Shown here piece by piece: positions 9,251 to 17,992 of a stretch of DNA of 64,000 bases. Under the pieces are notes generated by a model. It was not told the DNA's origin and did not search any database. It saw only the letters and a program-made list of their open reading frames with translations. This DNA comes from Flavobacterium akiainvivens (GTDB lineage Bacteria > Bacteroidota > Bacteroidia > Flavobacteriales > Flavobacteriaceae), in assembly GCF_001278115.1 (NCBI RefSeq), contig NZ_LIYD01000005.1, positions 1,122,551 to 1,186,550 on the forward strand. Reading direction: 5' to 3'. How positions within the stretch are numbered: position 1 is the stretch's first letter; each line of letters begins with the position of its first letter. A program made the position numbers and the translations under genes.

Positions 9251-10426
9251 ATGAACCAAATCCAGAAACACTTTGATGAAGTGCGCGACCTGTTGCGCTT
9301 TGGAGACCATGCAGTAGCCTTAAAACGGATTATTGATTTTACGCTCGATACAGAAGACATCTCCTTTTACCGTAAGGCTAATGACTTACTTAACCGGCTC
9401 GATGCCAGCCCTTCGCCCGAAGAAGCCAAAGCATGGCTGGACAGCCTGCTTGATGATTTATATGTTACACTTTCCACACGTACTATAAAACCGAGGGAAA
9501 AAATACTTGAAGTTAAAAATGTCAAGAAAGAATACTACCCGTCGGCATTTGCCCTTGGCCCGGTAAACCTCGAGTTGTATGAAGGTGACATTATAGGCCT
9601 TGTAGGCGAAAACGGCAACGGAAAAACCACGCTGCTGCGCCTGCTGTGCGGTGAACTTTATGCCACAAGCGGAAACATCAACTACAACTTTAAGTATCAG
9701 GATTTATATGACCTACGTACCAGGTTGGTATATATACCACAGCGTACAGATACCTGGCGCGGCCCTATGTATGAAAACCTTGTGTTTACAGCTGCATCAT
9801 ACGGGTATAAGCCCGAAGAAAACCATTTGGTTGTTGAGCTGATTATTGCACGGCTTGGGCTCAGAAAATTCCGTCAGCACAGCTGGAAGAGCCTGTCATC
9901 GGGCTACAAAATGCGCTTTGAACTGGCGCGTATGCTGCTCCGCAAACCCAAAATACTGCTTATAGACGAGCCTCTCGCCAACCTTGATATCCTGGCGCAG
10001 CAAACGGTGCTGGAAGACTTCAGGGCCATTGCAAAGTCGCCATTCAGGCCTATTGGTATCGTTTTGAGTTCGCAGCAGCTGTATGAGGTAGAAAAAACCA
10101 GCGACCAGGTAATATTCCTTAAACAGGGAGTGCAGAAAAACCTACACGACACTCCAAATCAGGTTGTTGAAAATGAAAGCATTGAGCCTGCTAAACTTAA
10201 ACCACTTGTAATAGAATTTGAAAGTGAATGGAGCCAAAGCCGCCTTAGCGAAGCATTGCAACCGCTTGGCCTTGAAGGGCTACAGTTTAACGGTGGCACT
10301 TACATAGCTACTTTTAAGGGCGAAACCACCCAAAATGCTTTTCTACAGGAAGTTATATCACAAAATATACCAATTGTTTACTTCCGCAATATATCAAACT
10401 CAACCCGTCGTTTCTTTGTTTCCTAA
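9251..10426 (+). CDS. ABC transporter ATP-binding protein
   Basis: The 391-residue protein contains one ABC ATPase domain (about residues 85-305). Walker A is GENGNGKTT near residue 120, the signature is a variant LSSGY in place of LSGGQ, and Walker B is ILLIDEP with the catalytic acid. It has an extra helical N-terminal region of about 80 residues and an 80-residue C-terminal extension, both unusual for a plain exporter ATPase. A TATATTTG box at 9225-9232 may drive it. The next gene, 11 bases downstream, encodes an eight-helix membrane protein that is the obvious permease partner. The transported substrate is unknown. Confidence 0.85.
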   Translation: MNQIQKHFDEVRDLLRFGDHAVALKRIIDFTLDTEDISFYRKANDLLNRLDASPSPEEAKAWLDSLLDDLYVTLSTRTIKPREKILEVKNVKKEYYPSAFALGPVNLELYEGDIIGLVGENGNGKTTLLRLLCGELYATSGNINYNFKYQDLYDLRTRLVYIPQRTDTWRGPMYENLVFTAASYGYKPEENHLVVELIIARLGLRKFRQHSWKSLSSGYKMRFELARMLLRKPKILLIDEPLANLDILAQQTVLEDFRAIAKSPFRPIGIVLSSQQLYEVEKTSDQVIFLKQGVQKNLHDTPNQVVENESIEPAKLKPLVIEFESEWSQSRLSEALQPLGLEGLQFNGGTYIATFKGETTQNAFLQEVISQNIPIVYFRNISNSTRRFFVS

Positions 10427-10437
10427 ATTGTAAGCTG

Positions 10438-11910
10438 ATGTTCAACAAGATACAAAACCATCTCCTCCTTCGCCATCCCCTGCTTTGGAATATAAAAGTA
10501 GTACCCATGCTGGCCATAACCATAGCCTTAAATATTCTGCTGTTTTTAGTGGGCTTTGCCAAAGGCGGACTCGACTTTAACCAGAGCAGGTACGGCTATA
10601 ATTTTGATAATGATTCTCCCGTCATTATATTTTTTAGTGTATTGCTAAGTGTTATTGTGCTGATTTTATGGTTGGTATATTATTTCAGGAACAATGCATT
10701 CAAGTCTTTTTACCCTAAAAATAATAATGCATTATATAAAGAATGGCTTATAATACTGGTTATCTGTGTATTAAATTGCTTTTATACAGCCAGTTATATG
10801 TGGGGGCTTGATGTACGCAAAACTGCGTATTTAAGTGATAAAGAATTACAGCACAGGCTTGATGTAATAAGTATGGTATCACTATTTACAGATGATGCCA
10901 CGCTCTATGATGATTATGTAGATGAAAATGATACAAATGTTGTTGTAGAGAACGCTATACCTCAAGACAAGTCGCAACCTGCATCATTGCTTCAAAAGAA
11001 CATTGATGGTTTTGGCAGTTATCGATATGGCATTATGATGCGTCAACGTAATGTATCTTATAAAAACAGAGATTCTGTTAATAACCAAAGGATTAAATCA
11101 TGGCTTATAAATGGCCGGCGCGACTCTGTGGTAAAGCTTCTTAATGAATTTATTAAAATTGGCCTTGACCACAACCTAAAAAGTAATATATCCGGCGAAG
11201 AATGGACAAACTATGTGTACAATCCGCCTACTTTCAAGAAGTATAAATATATACGTTTCAGGCAGCCGCCGTTACCATCTGAAAATTATGCTGTTGGCGT
11301 AAGCACCAGTTATAACCAGTATATTGAAACTGACCTAAAACATCATGTACCATATGGTGAGTTGAGGTATAATTATGAAAAAATGTATGAGGCTAAGTAT
11401 ACACCGTTTATTGATTATAAGAGCGTTATACTATACCTCATGGCCGGTTTTAGCTTCTCGTTGCTTATCTTTTCATTCAGGGTAACATCAGGGCGAAGCT
11501 GGCTAATTGCCTTAGTATCAATATTTGTGGGATTAATGTTGGTAGGGTTGTTTGCGATAATGTTTAGTTCAGGCACTTCTTATGCTGTTATGTGGCTTAT
11601 GATTACTGCCGGGGCAGCCGTCTATTATTTTTCAGTAACAACGGGTAAAGAAGGCAAAGGCATATCAGATATCATGCTGAACTGTTGTATATGGCTCTTT
11701 ACCAGTGTAGTACCATTAATATCAATGATTATTGTTACTAACAGCAATCAATACTATGAATTGCCTGCCGAGAAAAGACCCTACACTTTTGCACACTGGC
11801 TGGATGACCACATTCCCGAAATGTTTTATGTAAACCTCTTATTTATAATAGTTTATATGTACTTTCTAACCATCTCAATTAAAAAGTGGAGGGGTGTGGC
11901 AGAGGCATAA
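10438..11910 (+). CDS. Putative ABC transporter membrane subunit
   Basis: This 490-residue protein has about eight transmembrane helices: three near residues 21-124, a roughly 200-residue hydrophilic domain, and five more between 333 and 485. I find no named permease motif. The gap to the upstream ATPase gene is 11 bases, so the pair likely forms one ABC transporter complex with the large soluble domain on the outer face of the inner membrane. The layout resembles ABC-2 type exporters in a loose way. The gene abuts the convergent VF530 gene with no spacer. Confidence 0.65.
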   Translation: MFNKIQNHLLLRHPLLWNIKVVPMLAITIALNILLFLVGFAKGGLDFNQSRYGYNFDNDSPVIIFFSVLLSVIVLILWLVYYFRNNAFKSFYPKNNNALYKEWLIILVICVLNCFYTASYMWGLDVRKTAYLSDKELQHRLDVISMVSLFTDDATLYDDYVDENDTNVVVENAIPQDKSQPASLLQKNIDGFGSYRYGIMMRQRNVSYKNRDSVNNQRIKSWLINGRRDSVVKLLNEFIKIGLDHNLKSNISGEEWTNYVYNPPTFKKYKYIRFRQPPLPSENYAVGVSTSYNQYIETDLKHHVPYGELRYNYEKMYEAKYTPFIDYKSVILYLMAGFSFSLLIFSFRVTSGRSWLIALVSIFVGLMLVGLFAIMFSSGTSYAVMWLMITAGAAVYYFSVTTGKEGKGISDIMLNCCIWLFTSVVPLISMIIVTNSNQYYELPAEKRPYTFAHWLDDHIPEMFYVNLLFIIVYMYFLTISIKKWRGVAEA

Positions 11911-12135
11911 CTACAACTTAGGCAGTGTTTTAATGTAGAGCTGTTCTACCTGCTTCCGGGCCCACTCGGTCTTGCGCAAAAACGTAAGGCTCGACTTTAC
12001 CGATGGGTCTTTTTTAAAGCAGTTTATGTTAATCAGCTCAGCCAGAGTATCAAAGCCATAAAAAGCCACCAGGTCTTCCACTATCTTTTTTAGGGTAATG
12101 CCGTGTAGCGGGTTGTTTGCATGTTCATTTTCCAT
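11911..12135 (-). CDS. VF530 (DUF2132) family protein
   Basis: The product is 74 residues when started at the ATG at 12135 ([12 protein letters not shown]), the start favoured by family length. [16 protein letters not shown] and the [21 protein letters not shown] segment are characteristic of the VF530/DUF2132 family, small helical cytoplasmic proteins proposed from structure to bind DNA. The gene is single and its stop directly touches the stop of the convergent ABC membrane gene. Confidence 0.85.
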   Translation of the reverse strand: MENEHANNPLHGITLKKIVEDLVAFYGFDTLAELININCFKKDPSVKSSLTFLRKTEWARKQVEQLYIKTLPKL

Positions 12136-12217
12136 AGTGCAAAAATAGCCAAATTTGCTGTATGCCAATAGTTAACATTGCCACAAGCCCTTATTTGTAA
12201 AGGGTTTCTTAACCATA

Positions 12218-12248
12218 TTGCATCATCAATATATTGTCATTACATTTG
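12218..12248 (+). promoter_or_regulatory. Promoter of smpB, near-leaderless
   Basis: TTG (12218-12220) and TACATTTG (12241-12248) are 20 bases apart, a close match to the Bacteroidetes consensus. The smpB ATG lies at 12257, so the transcript should have a leader of only a few bases. Confidence 0.6.
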
Positions 12249-12256
12249 CAGTCCTT

Positions 12257-12712
12257 ATGCAAAAAACAGTTAACATATTAAACAGGCGCGCCCGCTTTGA
12301 CTATGAAGTTCTTGAGCGCTACAACGCAGGTATAGTACTGGCAGGCAGCGAGATAAAGTCTATCCGCCTGGGCAAGGCATCTATAGCCGAGAGCTTTTGC
12401 GAGTTCCAGAACCACGAGCTTTTTGCCATTAATACCAACATTGAGGAATATGCCTATAGCCGCAGCTTTAGCCATGCCCCAAAAAGCGAACGCAAGCTCC
12501 TGCTGAACCGCCGCGAACTGAAAAGCCTCGAAAAGAGCGTTCAAAATCAAGGGCTTACCATAGTACCACTGCGGTTATTTACCAATGAAAAAGGCCTTGC
12601 CAAGCTTGAAATTGGCCTTTGCCGCGGTAAAAAGAATTATGACAAGCGCGAAACCATGAAAGAGCGCGACACAAAACGCGACCTCGACCGCATTAAAAAA
12701 GAGTACAAATAA
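12257..12712 (+). CDS. smpB: SsrA-binding protein SmpB
   Basis: This 151-residue partner of tmRNA delivers it to stalled ribosomes for trans-translation. The start at 12257 (MQKTVNILNRRA) fits the family; an in-frame upstream ATG at 12218 overlaps the promoter and is rejected. Core motifs are LERYNAGIVLAGSEIKSIR, split across the OB-fold strands, the GLCRGKKNYDKRE segment, and a basic C-terminal tail ending in RIKKEYK, which is needed in the ribosomal A site. The gene is monocistronic. Confidence 0.97.
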   Translation: MQKTVNILNRRARFDYEVLERYNAGIVLAGSEIKSIRLGKASIAESFCEFQNHELFAINTNIEEYAYSRSFSHAPKSERKLLLNRRELKSLEKSVQNQGLTIVPLRLFTNEKGLAKLEIGLCRGKKNYDKRETMKERDTKRDLDRIKKEYK

Positions 12713-12758
12713 TCACTCCGTCAAAAGTCGAAAATCATAAAGCCGAAGGTCAAAAAGT

Positions 12759-12803
12759 GCTTAATATTTCACTTTTGGAGTTCGTTTTTACGGTGTGAAA
12801 TAC
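12759..12803. repeat. Interspersed hairpin repeat, copy 1
   Basis: GCTTAATATTTCAC begins an element whose arms TATTTCAC (12765-12772) and GTGAAATA (12795-12802) form an 8-bp hairpin around a 22-base loop. A nearly identical copy lies at 25684-25727 and a partial copy at 40860. There is no T run, so it is not a standard terminator. Confidence 0.7.
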
Positions 12804-12904
12804 AATAACAGCAAAAGTGCTTTTATAAGCCAAAAACTAAACTTAATTTTCAGGTATAGTTTTTGGCTTTTATTTTTGTAAAAACGTTGTTTAAAAATTT
12901 CTTC

Positions 12905-14413
12905 ATGAAAAAATGGCTCCCTGTACTTTTTTGCCTCATCGCTTTGCATTGCATTTCCCAAACCCGCCATGCGCCAAAACTACCCGTTGTAGATTATGTT
13001 ACCGTTAACCTAAACCAGCCTGCACAGGCAAAATCATTATCCGGTTTTTTAGGGGGGCTCCAAAACCCGAAGTATCCCAACCGCGAAGATGTCAGAAAAT
13101 TGCAGCCCAAGCTTATGCGCACCTCATTTACTGAGCGTTATGACGAATCATACAAGCTTGCCGGCAGGGTGCATTTAATAGTATCTGACCTTTGGAAACA
13201 AAAGGACAATGACAATAGTGGGCAAATAGATATGTACAACCCCAGGCCCTACCTGGACCCTACTTATACCGACTACCTGGCAAAAATGTTTGATTGGGGA
13301 TACAATAATGGTAACATACGGCCGGGCATAGTGTGGGAATGCTGGAACGAGCCCGAAAACGAATACTCTAAATGGCAGCTCTCTGATTTTTTTGAAACGT
13401 ATAAAGTTACCTACCAGGCGCTTCTTGATTCTAAAATAGGCAGCACGGCGCAAATAGCAGGGCCAAGCTTTGCCTGGTTTTCTGAAGAAAAAATGACCGC
13501 CTTTTTTGACTATTGCCTTGAAAACAACCTTGAGGTTAATGTTATTACCTGGCATGAAATATGGTATCCGGCAGAATCTAAGCCCCTTAGCAAATTGCAG
13601 GACCACGTGGCTTTTGTTAGGGAGCACTTTATGGAAAACCCCAAATATGCATCGCTCAATATGCAGTCTATAGAAATTAATGAAATTATATGGCCGGCCG
13701 ATAAAAACCGCCCATCGGAAATTGCCGGTTATTTACAGAATTTAGAAGATGCCGGGGTAGATTATGCCTGCAAAACCTGTTTTTACCACACTACAAATAC
13801 CGATGAGCAGGGAAATATGGCAGATGGCATTGGCGTACCCCCGTGCGAACTCGGCTCCTGTGATGATGCCTCTTTTAACGACCTTTTTACCATAGGATAT
13901 GACAGCGAGCATTATGTAAACCTAAGTAATGAATGCAACCCGCTGCCCGGCAACGAAAACAAACCAAAGTCGGCATGGTGGGTATACAGGCTTTATGCCG
14001 ATGGTGTTCCCTTCAGGGTAAAAAGCAGCAATACAGAACCCGCAAGCCATGTTATAGCCAGCAGCAAAATACAGCCTTACCCGGATACCGTTGCTACAAA
14101 TACCGCACAGGTGCTGGTAGGCTACAGCAACCAGTGGCCGTTAGACTATGCACCGGTAACGGGCACCTACAGTGTGCGCATAAACAACCTGGCCACACTA
14201 AACCCGCAAGCTACAGAATTTACCGTAAAAATATGTGAGATACCCTTTAATGGGGCCAATTCATACAACAAGGCCGAAGACAACACCCCCCTTTTACAAC
14301 CGGTTTTGGTTTCTACGGCATACTACCTGGCCGATAGCAAAAACGGTATTACCGTAAACTTTACGGCCACTACCGATGCCTTATACCAAATAACTATATC
14401 GGCTGTTGAGTGA
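12905..14413 (+). CDS. Secreted glycoside hydrolase-like protein (clan GH-A type)
   Basis: The 502-residue protein is started at the ATG at 12905 (MKKWLPVLF), giving a clean signal peptide ending near HCISQ; the longer frame from 12863 is rejected. A TIM-barrel-like domain carries ECWNEPENE, the asparagine-glutamate pair typical of the acid/base in GH-A clan enzymes such as GH39 and GH5, near residue 149. A second glutamate in SIEINEIIW near residue 256 is placed like the nucleophile. A C-terminal beta-sandwich follows. The substrate is unknown. Preceding DNA holds a TATTTTTG box (12871-12878) and repeat copy 1. The gene stands alone, not in a polysaccharide locus. Confidence 0.7.
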   Translation: MKKWLPVLFCLIALHCISQTRHAPKLPVVDYVTVNLNQPAQAKSLSGFLGGLQNPKYPNREDVRKLQPKLMRTSFTERYDESYKLAGRVHLIVSDLWKQKDNDNSGQIDMYNPRPYLDPTYTDYLAKMFDWGYNNGNIRPGIVWECWNEPENEYSKWQLSDFFETYKVTYQALLDSKIGSTAQIAGPSFAWFSEEKMTAFFDYCLENNLEVNVITWHEIWYPAESKPLSKLQDHVAFVREHFMENPKYASLNMQSIEINEIIWPADKNRPSEIAGYLQNLEDAGVDYACKTCFYHTTNTDEQGNMADGIGVPPCELGSCDDASFNDLFTIGYDSEHYVNLSNECNPLPGNENKPKSAWWVYRLYADGVPFRVKSSNTEPASHVIASSKIQPYPDTVATNTAQVLVGYSNQWPLDYAPVTGTYSVRINNLATLNPQATEFTVKICEIPFNGANSYNKAEDNTPLLQPVLVSTAYYLADSKNGITVNFTATTDALYQITISAVE

Positions 14414-14436
14414 AAATTGATTTGATGAGCCTGTAA

Positions 14437-15084
14437 TTAATTCTTATTCTCCAGCAGCGGCACAAACCTGAACTCGCCCAGCTCATGCTTTTCAAACTGG
14501 GTTTCTGTTTTGCGGATAAGCAGGTTCATAATCTGCACCTCGCCATCGCCACCTACGGGTATTACCAGCCTGCCCCCTATTTTTAGCTGTGCCATAAGCG
14601 GCTTGGGTATAAGCGGCGCACCGGCCGTAACAATAATACTGTCAAACGGGGCAAAATTGGGCAGGCCCTTGTAACCATCGCCAAAGGTAAGGTGCTTGGG
14701 GCGTATGCCCAGCTTGGGCAGCAGCACGCTGGTTGATTTAAACAGCTCACTTTGGCGTTCAATGCTGTACACCTTGGCGCCCATAGCAAACAGCACAGCC
14801 GTCTGGTAGCCGCTACCGGTACCTATTTCCAGCACTTTGTGGTCTTTTTGTACTTCAAGCAGCTGGCTTTGGTAGGCCACGGTATAAGGCTGGCTTATGG
14901 TTTGCCCCGCCCCAATGGGGAACGCCTTATCCTGGTAGGCATAATCTTCAAAGCTTGAGTTTAAAAACAGGTGCCTGGGCACTTTTTTAATAGCCTCCAG
15001 CACATTTTTATCGGTAATGCCTTTTTGTTGCAAAACGCTTACCAATTGATTACGAAGTCCCTGATGTTTGGCGGTGTCTTTCAA
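14437..15084 (-). CDS. pcm: Protein-L-isoaspartate O-methyltransferase
   Basis: This 215-residue enzyme uses S-adenosylmethionine to methylate isoaspartyl residues and so starts repair of aged proteins. Motifs seen are VPRHLFL, AFPIGAGQTISQPYTVA and the SAM-binding LEIGTGSGYQTAVL. I place the start at TTG 15084 (MKDTAKHQGLRNQL) because family homology begins there. The longer ATG frames (15198, 15129) add a cysteine- and tyrosine-rich stretch unlike the family. It is divergent from the dehydrogenase gene at 15244. Confidence 0.92.
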   Translation of the reverse strand: MKDTAKHQGLRNQLVSVLQQKGITDKNVLEAIKKVPRHLFLNSSFEDYAYQDKAFPIGAGQTISQPYTVAYQSQLLEVQKDHKVLEIGTGSGYQTAVLFAMGAKVYSIERQSELFKSTSVLLPKLGIRPKHLTFGDGYKGLPNFAPFDSIIVTAGAPLIPKPLMAQLKIGGRLVIPVGGDGEVQIMNLLIRKTETQFEKHELGEFRFVPLLENKN

Positions 15085-15191
15085 AATTCGTGCTGTTGAT
15101 TTTCGGTAAAAATAACAAACAAACCCCATACAATGCAAGTCTGCCGTAAGTGTTAAGGCGTAAAAAATGCTGTATGTTTTAGGCTCAGGGG

Positions 15192-15224
15192 TTTGCAATT
15201 GGTAAGTAAATAATGCTATTTTTG
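15192..15224 (+). promoter_or_regulatory. Promoter of the Gfo/Idh gene
   Basis: TTTG (15192-15195) and TATTTTTG (15217-15224) are 21 bases apart and the ATG follows 19 bases downstream. The site lies between the divergent pcm and dehydrogenase genes. Confidence 0.5.
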
Positions 15225-15243
15225 TTATAAAATTTAGAACCTT

Positions 15244-16209
15244 ATGCTAAAAGTTGGCGTTCTTGGCGCGGGGCACTTAGGTAAAATACACCTGCGCCTG
15301 CTCAACCAGTCTGATAAATACGAACTTGTGGGATTTTTTGACCCAAACAGCGACAATGCCGCAAAGGTGGCTGCCGAATTTGGTTACCGCAGGTTTGATA
15401 CCATAACTGAACTTATTGCTGCCGTAGATGTGGTAGATATTGTTACCCCCACCCTTTCGCACTTTGATTGCGCCAAGGAGGCTATTGCAGCCGGCAGGCA
15501 CATTTTTATAGAAAAGCCCATATCTAACACTGTAGAAGAGGCCGAAGAAATTATAGCCCTTGCCGAAAAGCATGGCGTTAAGGGCCAGGTAGGCCACGTA
15601 GAGCGCTTTAACCCGGCGTTTAGCGCCACTAAGGCCAATATAAACAACCCTATGTTTATAGAAACCCACCGCCTGGCAGAGTTTAACCCGCGCGGGACCG
15701 ATGTACCCGTGGTGCTCGACCTTATGATTCATGATATTGATGTAATACTGAGTGTGGTTAAAAGCCCCGTTAAGCAAATTAATGCCAGCGGCGTGAGCGT
15801 AATAAGCGATACGCCCGATATTGCCAATGCCCGTATTGAGTTTGAAAACGGTTGTGTGGCAAACCTTACCGCAAGCCGCATATCGCTTAAAAATATGCGC
15901 AAAAGCCGTTTCTTCCAGAAAGATGCTTATATATCGGTAGACTTTTTAGACAAGGTGTGCGAAGTGGTTAAAATGAAGGATGCCCCCGAGGTGCCAGGCG
16001 ATTTTGACATGGTGCTGCAAAATGCAGAGGGCGTTAAAAAGCAGATATACTTTGAAAACCCCGATGTGGCAGCAAACAACGCCATTTTAGACGAGCTTGA
16101 AACCTTTGCCGATGCCATAAACAACAACACCCAGCCCGTGGTAACATTACAAGATGCTACCGAGGCGCTTAGGGTAGCCTATCAGATTATTGCGTGTTTT
16201 AAAAGCTAA
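15244..16209 (+). CDS. Gfo/Idh/MocA family NAD(P)-dependent oxidoreductase
   Basis: The 321-residue protein has an N-terminal Rossmann fold with GVLGAGHLGKIHLR, the conserved FIEKPIS near residue 95 that holds the catalytic lysine, and HDIDVIL in the C-terminal sheet domain. Such enzymes oxidise or reduce sugars, inositols or related ring compounds; the substrate here is not evident. No neighbouring gene suggests a pathway. It is followed by a REP-like palindrome and a convergent SDR gene. Confidence 0.88.
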   Translation: MLKVGVLGAGHLGKIHLRLLNQSDKYELVGFFDPNSDNAAKVAAEFGYRRFDTITELIAAVDVVDIVTPTLSHFDCAKEAIAAGRHIFIEKPISNTVEEAEEIIALAEKHGVKGQVGHVERFNPAFSATKANINNPMFIETHRLAEFNPRGTDVPVVLDLMIHDIDVILSVVKSPVKQINASGVSVISDTPDIANARIEFENGCVANLTASRISLKNMRKSRFFQKDAYISVDFLDKVCEVVKMKDAPEVPGDFDMVLQNAEGVKKQIYFENPDVAANNAILDELETFADAINNNTQPVVTLQDATEALRVAYQIIACFKS

Positions 16210-16220
16210 AATATGGCTAT

Positions 16221-16310
16221 TTGTCATTCCGACCGGAGCGCAGCGGAGTGGAGAAATCTCCAAAATGACAAGAGATTCTTCGACTCCGCTACGCTGCGCT
16301 CAGAATGAGA
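16221..16310. repeat. REP-like palindrome, family GTCATTYCGACC, copy 1
   Basis: An imperfect inverted repeat lies between two convergent genes. The left arm starts TTGTCATTCCGACCGGAG and contains GCGCAGCGGAGTGGAG; the right arm is its rough complement ending in CAGAATGAGA. The second copy at 37114-37204 has the same arms and the same convergent setting. It may double as a bidirectional terminator. Confidence 0.75.
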
Positions 16311-16325
16311 CCCAAGCTTGCTAAA

Positions 16326-17204
16326 TTATCGGTTCAGGTACGACTTCGTAAACTCCGAATTAAAGAAATCACCTTCGTTATCGGTATGGTCAGTGCTAAG
16401 GCTTACGGCCATCCACTGCTGTTTTTCCTTTTCCCTCAGTTCTTCCATATTGGCCAGCATCCTTATGGCTTCGCTGCCCAAAATTAAATGTACGGGAGGC
16501 TCAGCATGATTGGCCAAATCTACCATAGCTTTTGCAGCCTTATCAGGGTCGCCCACAGGCACAAAACTGCCTCCCTTAAAAAAGTCGGCCCTGCTGTTTA
16601 CCAGGTCATACCCTTCAATGCGTGGGGCGTAGGTCATGCTGTCTCCGGCCCAGTCTGTCCTGAAACCGCCCGGTTCAACACTGGTAACAAAAATGCCCAG
16701 TTCTTTAACCTCCTGCGCCAGCGATTCGCTAAAACCGCTTACGCCAAATTTTGCCGCCTGGTAAATGCTTACCCCGGCGGTACCCATCCTGCCCCCTATT
16801 GAGCTTACCTGCATTATCCTGCCGCTGCGTTGTTTGCGCATATAAGGCAGTACGGCTCGGGTAACCTCAATAACGGCATACAGGTTGGTTTCCAGCTGGC
16901 TACGCACCTGCTCATCGGTAAAAGCTTCTGTAGCGCCGGTTATACCAAAGCCCGCATTGTTTACCAATACATCTATTTTTCCAAAGTGTGCCACAGCCTC
17001 AGCCACTGCATCATACACGCGGCTGTAATCGGTCACATCTAATTGTACGGGTAATAACTGCTCGCCATATTTTGCTACAAGGCCATCCAACTGGCTAATG
17101 TTGCGTGCCGTAGCGGCTACCTTATCACCCGATGCCAATACGGCCTCGGTTAAACTGCGGCCAAGGCCACGTGAGCTTCCTGTAATAAACCAAACTTTTT
17201 CCAT
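16326..17204 (-). CDS. SDR family oxidoreductase
   Basis: This 292-residue classical short-chain dehydrogenase has the cofactor motif TGSSRGLGRSL at residues 8-18, the NNAG motif (VLVNNAGFG), and the catalytic Ser...YQAAK set near residues 140-160. It uses NAD(P)H to interconvert carbonyl and hydroxyl groups; the substrate is unknown. It is transcribed alone, with the REP-like element behind its stop. Confidence 0.88.
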   Translation of the reverse strand: MEKVWFITGSSRGLGRSLTEAVLASGDKVAATARNISQLDGLVAKYGEQLLPVQLDVTDYSRVYDAVAEAVAHFGKIDVLVNNAGFGITGATEAFTDEQVRSQLETNLYAVIEVTRAVLPYMRKQRSGRIMQVSSIGGRMGTAGVSIYQAAKFGVSGFSESLAQEVKELGIFVTSVEPGGFRTDWAGDSMTYAPRIEGYDLVNSRADFFKGGSFVPVGDPDKAAKAMVDLANHAEPPVHLILGSEAIRMLANMEELREKEKQQWMAVSLSTDHTDNEGDFFNSEFTKSYLNR

Positions 17205-17296
17205 GATTTTTAGTTTTAATTATACAGACAAAGTTCGGCCTATTAAAGGCTTAGAGGTTTGTTGTATGGCTCAACCTTAGTTTGTTAAAAAGGTCA

Positions 17297-17989
17297 TTAC
17301 TTGTCAATCTTTTTCAGGATGTCGTTCATCATGTCAATCTGTACCTGCTGAATTTCAAGCAGGCTTTGTTCCTGGTGCAGTATAAGATGGTCAATCTTTT
17401 CGTGTAGCAGCCTGATTTCGAGTTCGCTTTTAAGATTAACCATGTAGTCGTTCTGCGCCTTTTCACGGTCTTTTTCGCCCTGGCGGTTTTGGCTCATCAT
17501 AATCACGGGTGCCTGTAGTGCCGCCACACAGCTCAGTATGAGGTTTAGTAATATAAACGGATACGGGTCAAACCCCTTATTTGCCAGAAAGAAAGCGTTA
17601 ATACCTATCCATGCCAGTAAAAAGAATATAAACGAGAGTATAAACGTCCAACTACCACCAAAAGCTGCAACCTTATCGGCCACACGCTGCCCCAGAGTAA
17701 GGTTAGGGTCTTCATCGTCAGGATTATCGCTTACAAGCGATTTATCCTTAAGCGATTGTACTACCTTTTTCTCCATATCGTCAAGCTCGCCCAGTTCCTG
17801 TTGCAAAAAATCAGTAATATATTTTTCGCGATAAAAATTCAACTCACTCATAGACAAGCTACAAGAATCGTTAAACTGTGGTGCATCTTTCTTTATCAGG
17901 TCAATAATAGGCTTACGCACAAACTCTGCCGATACCTTTTCTTTTTCAGGAAAATCCTTACCTGATAGGTCGCTCTTAAAATTCTTCAT
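17297..17989 (-). CDS. DUF1003 membrane protein
   Basis: The 230-residue protein has a soluble N-terminal part, then GQRVADKVAAFGGSWTFI and two transmembrane helices (about 115-160) that define the DUF1003 family, followed by a helical tail with NRQGEKDREKAQNDY. The function of the family is unknown. Its start lies three bases after the corA stop, so the two are one operon, which hints at a role linked to ion transport or membrane homeostasis (inference). Confidence 0.85.
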   Translation of the reverse strand: MKNFKSDLSGKDFPEKEKVSAEFVRKPIIDLIKKDAPQFNDSCSLSMSELNFYREKYITDFLQQELGELDDMEKKVVQSLKDKSLVSDNPDDEDPNLTLGQRVADKVAAFGGSWTFILSFIFFLLAWIGINAFFLANKGFDPYPFILLNLILSCVAALQAPVIMMSQNRQGEKDREKAQNDYMVNLKSELEIRLLHEKIDHLILHQEQSLLEIQQVQIDMMNDILKKIDK

Positions 17990-17992
17990 ATA

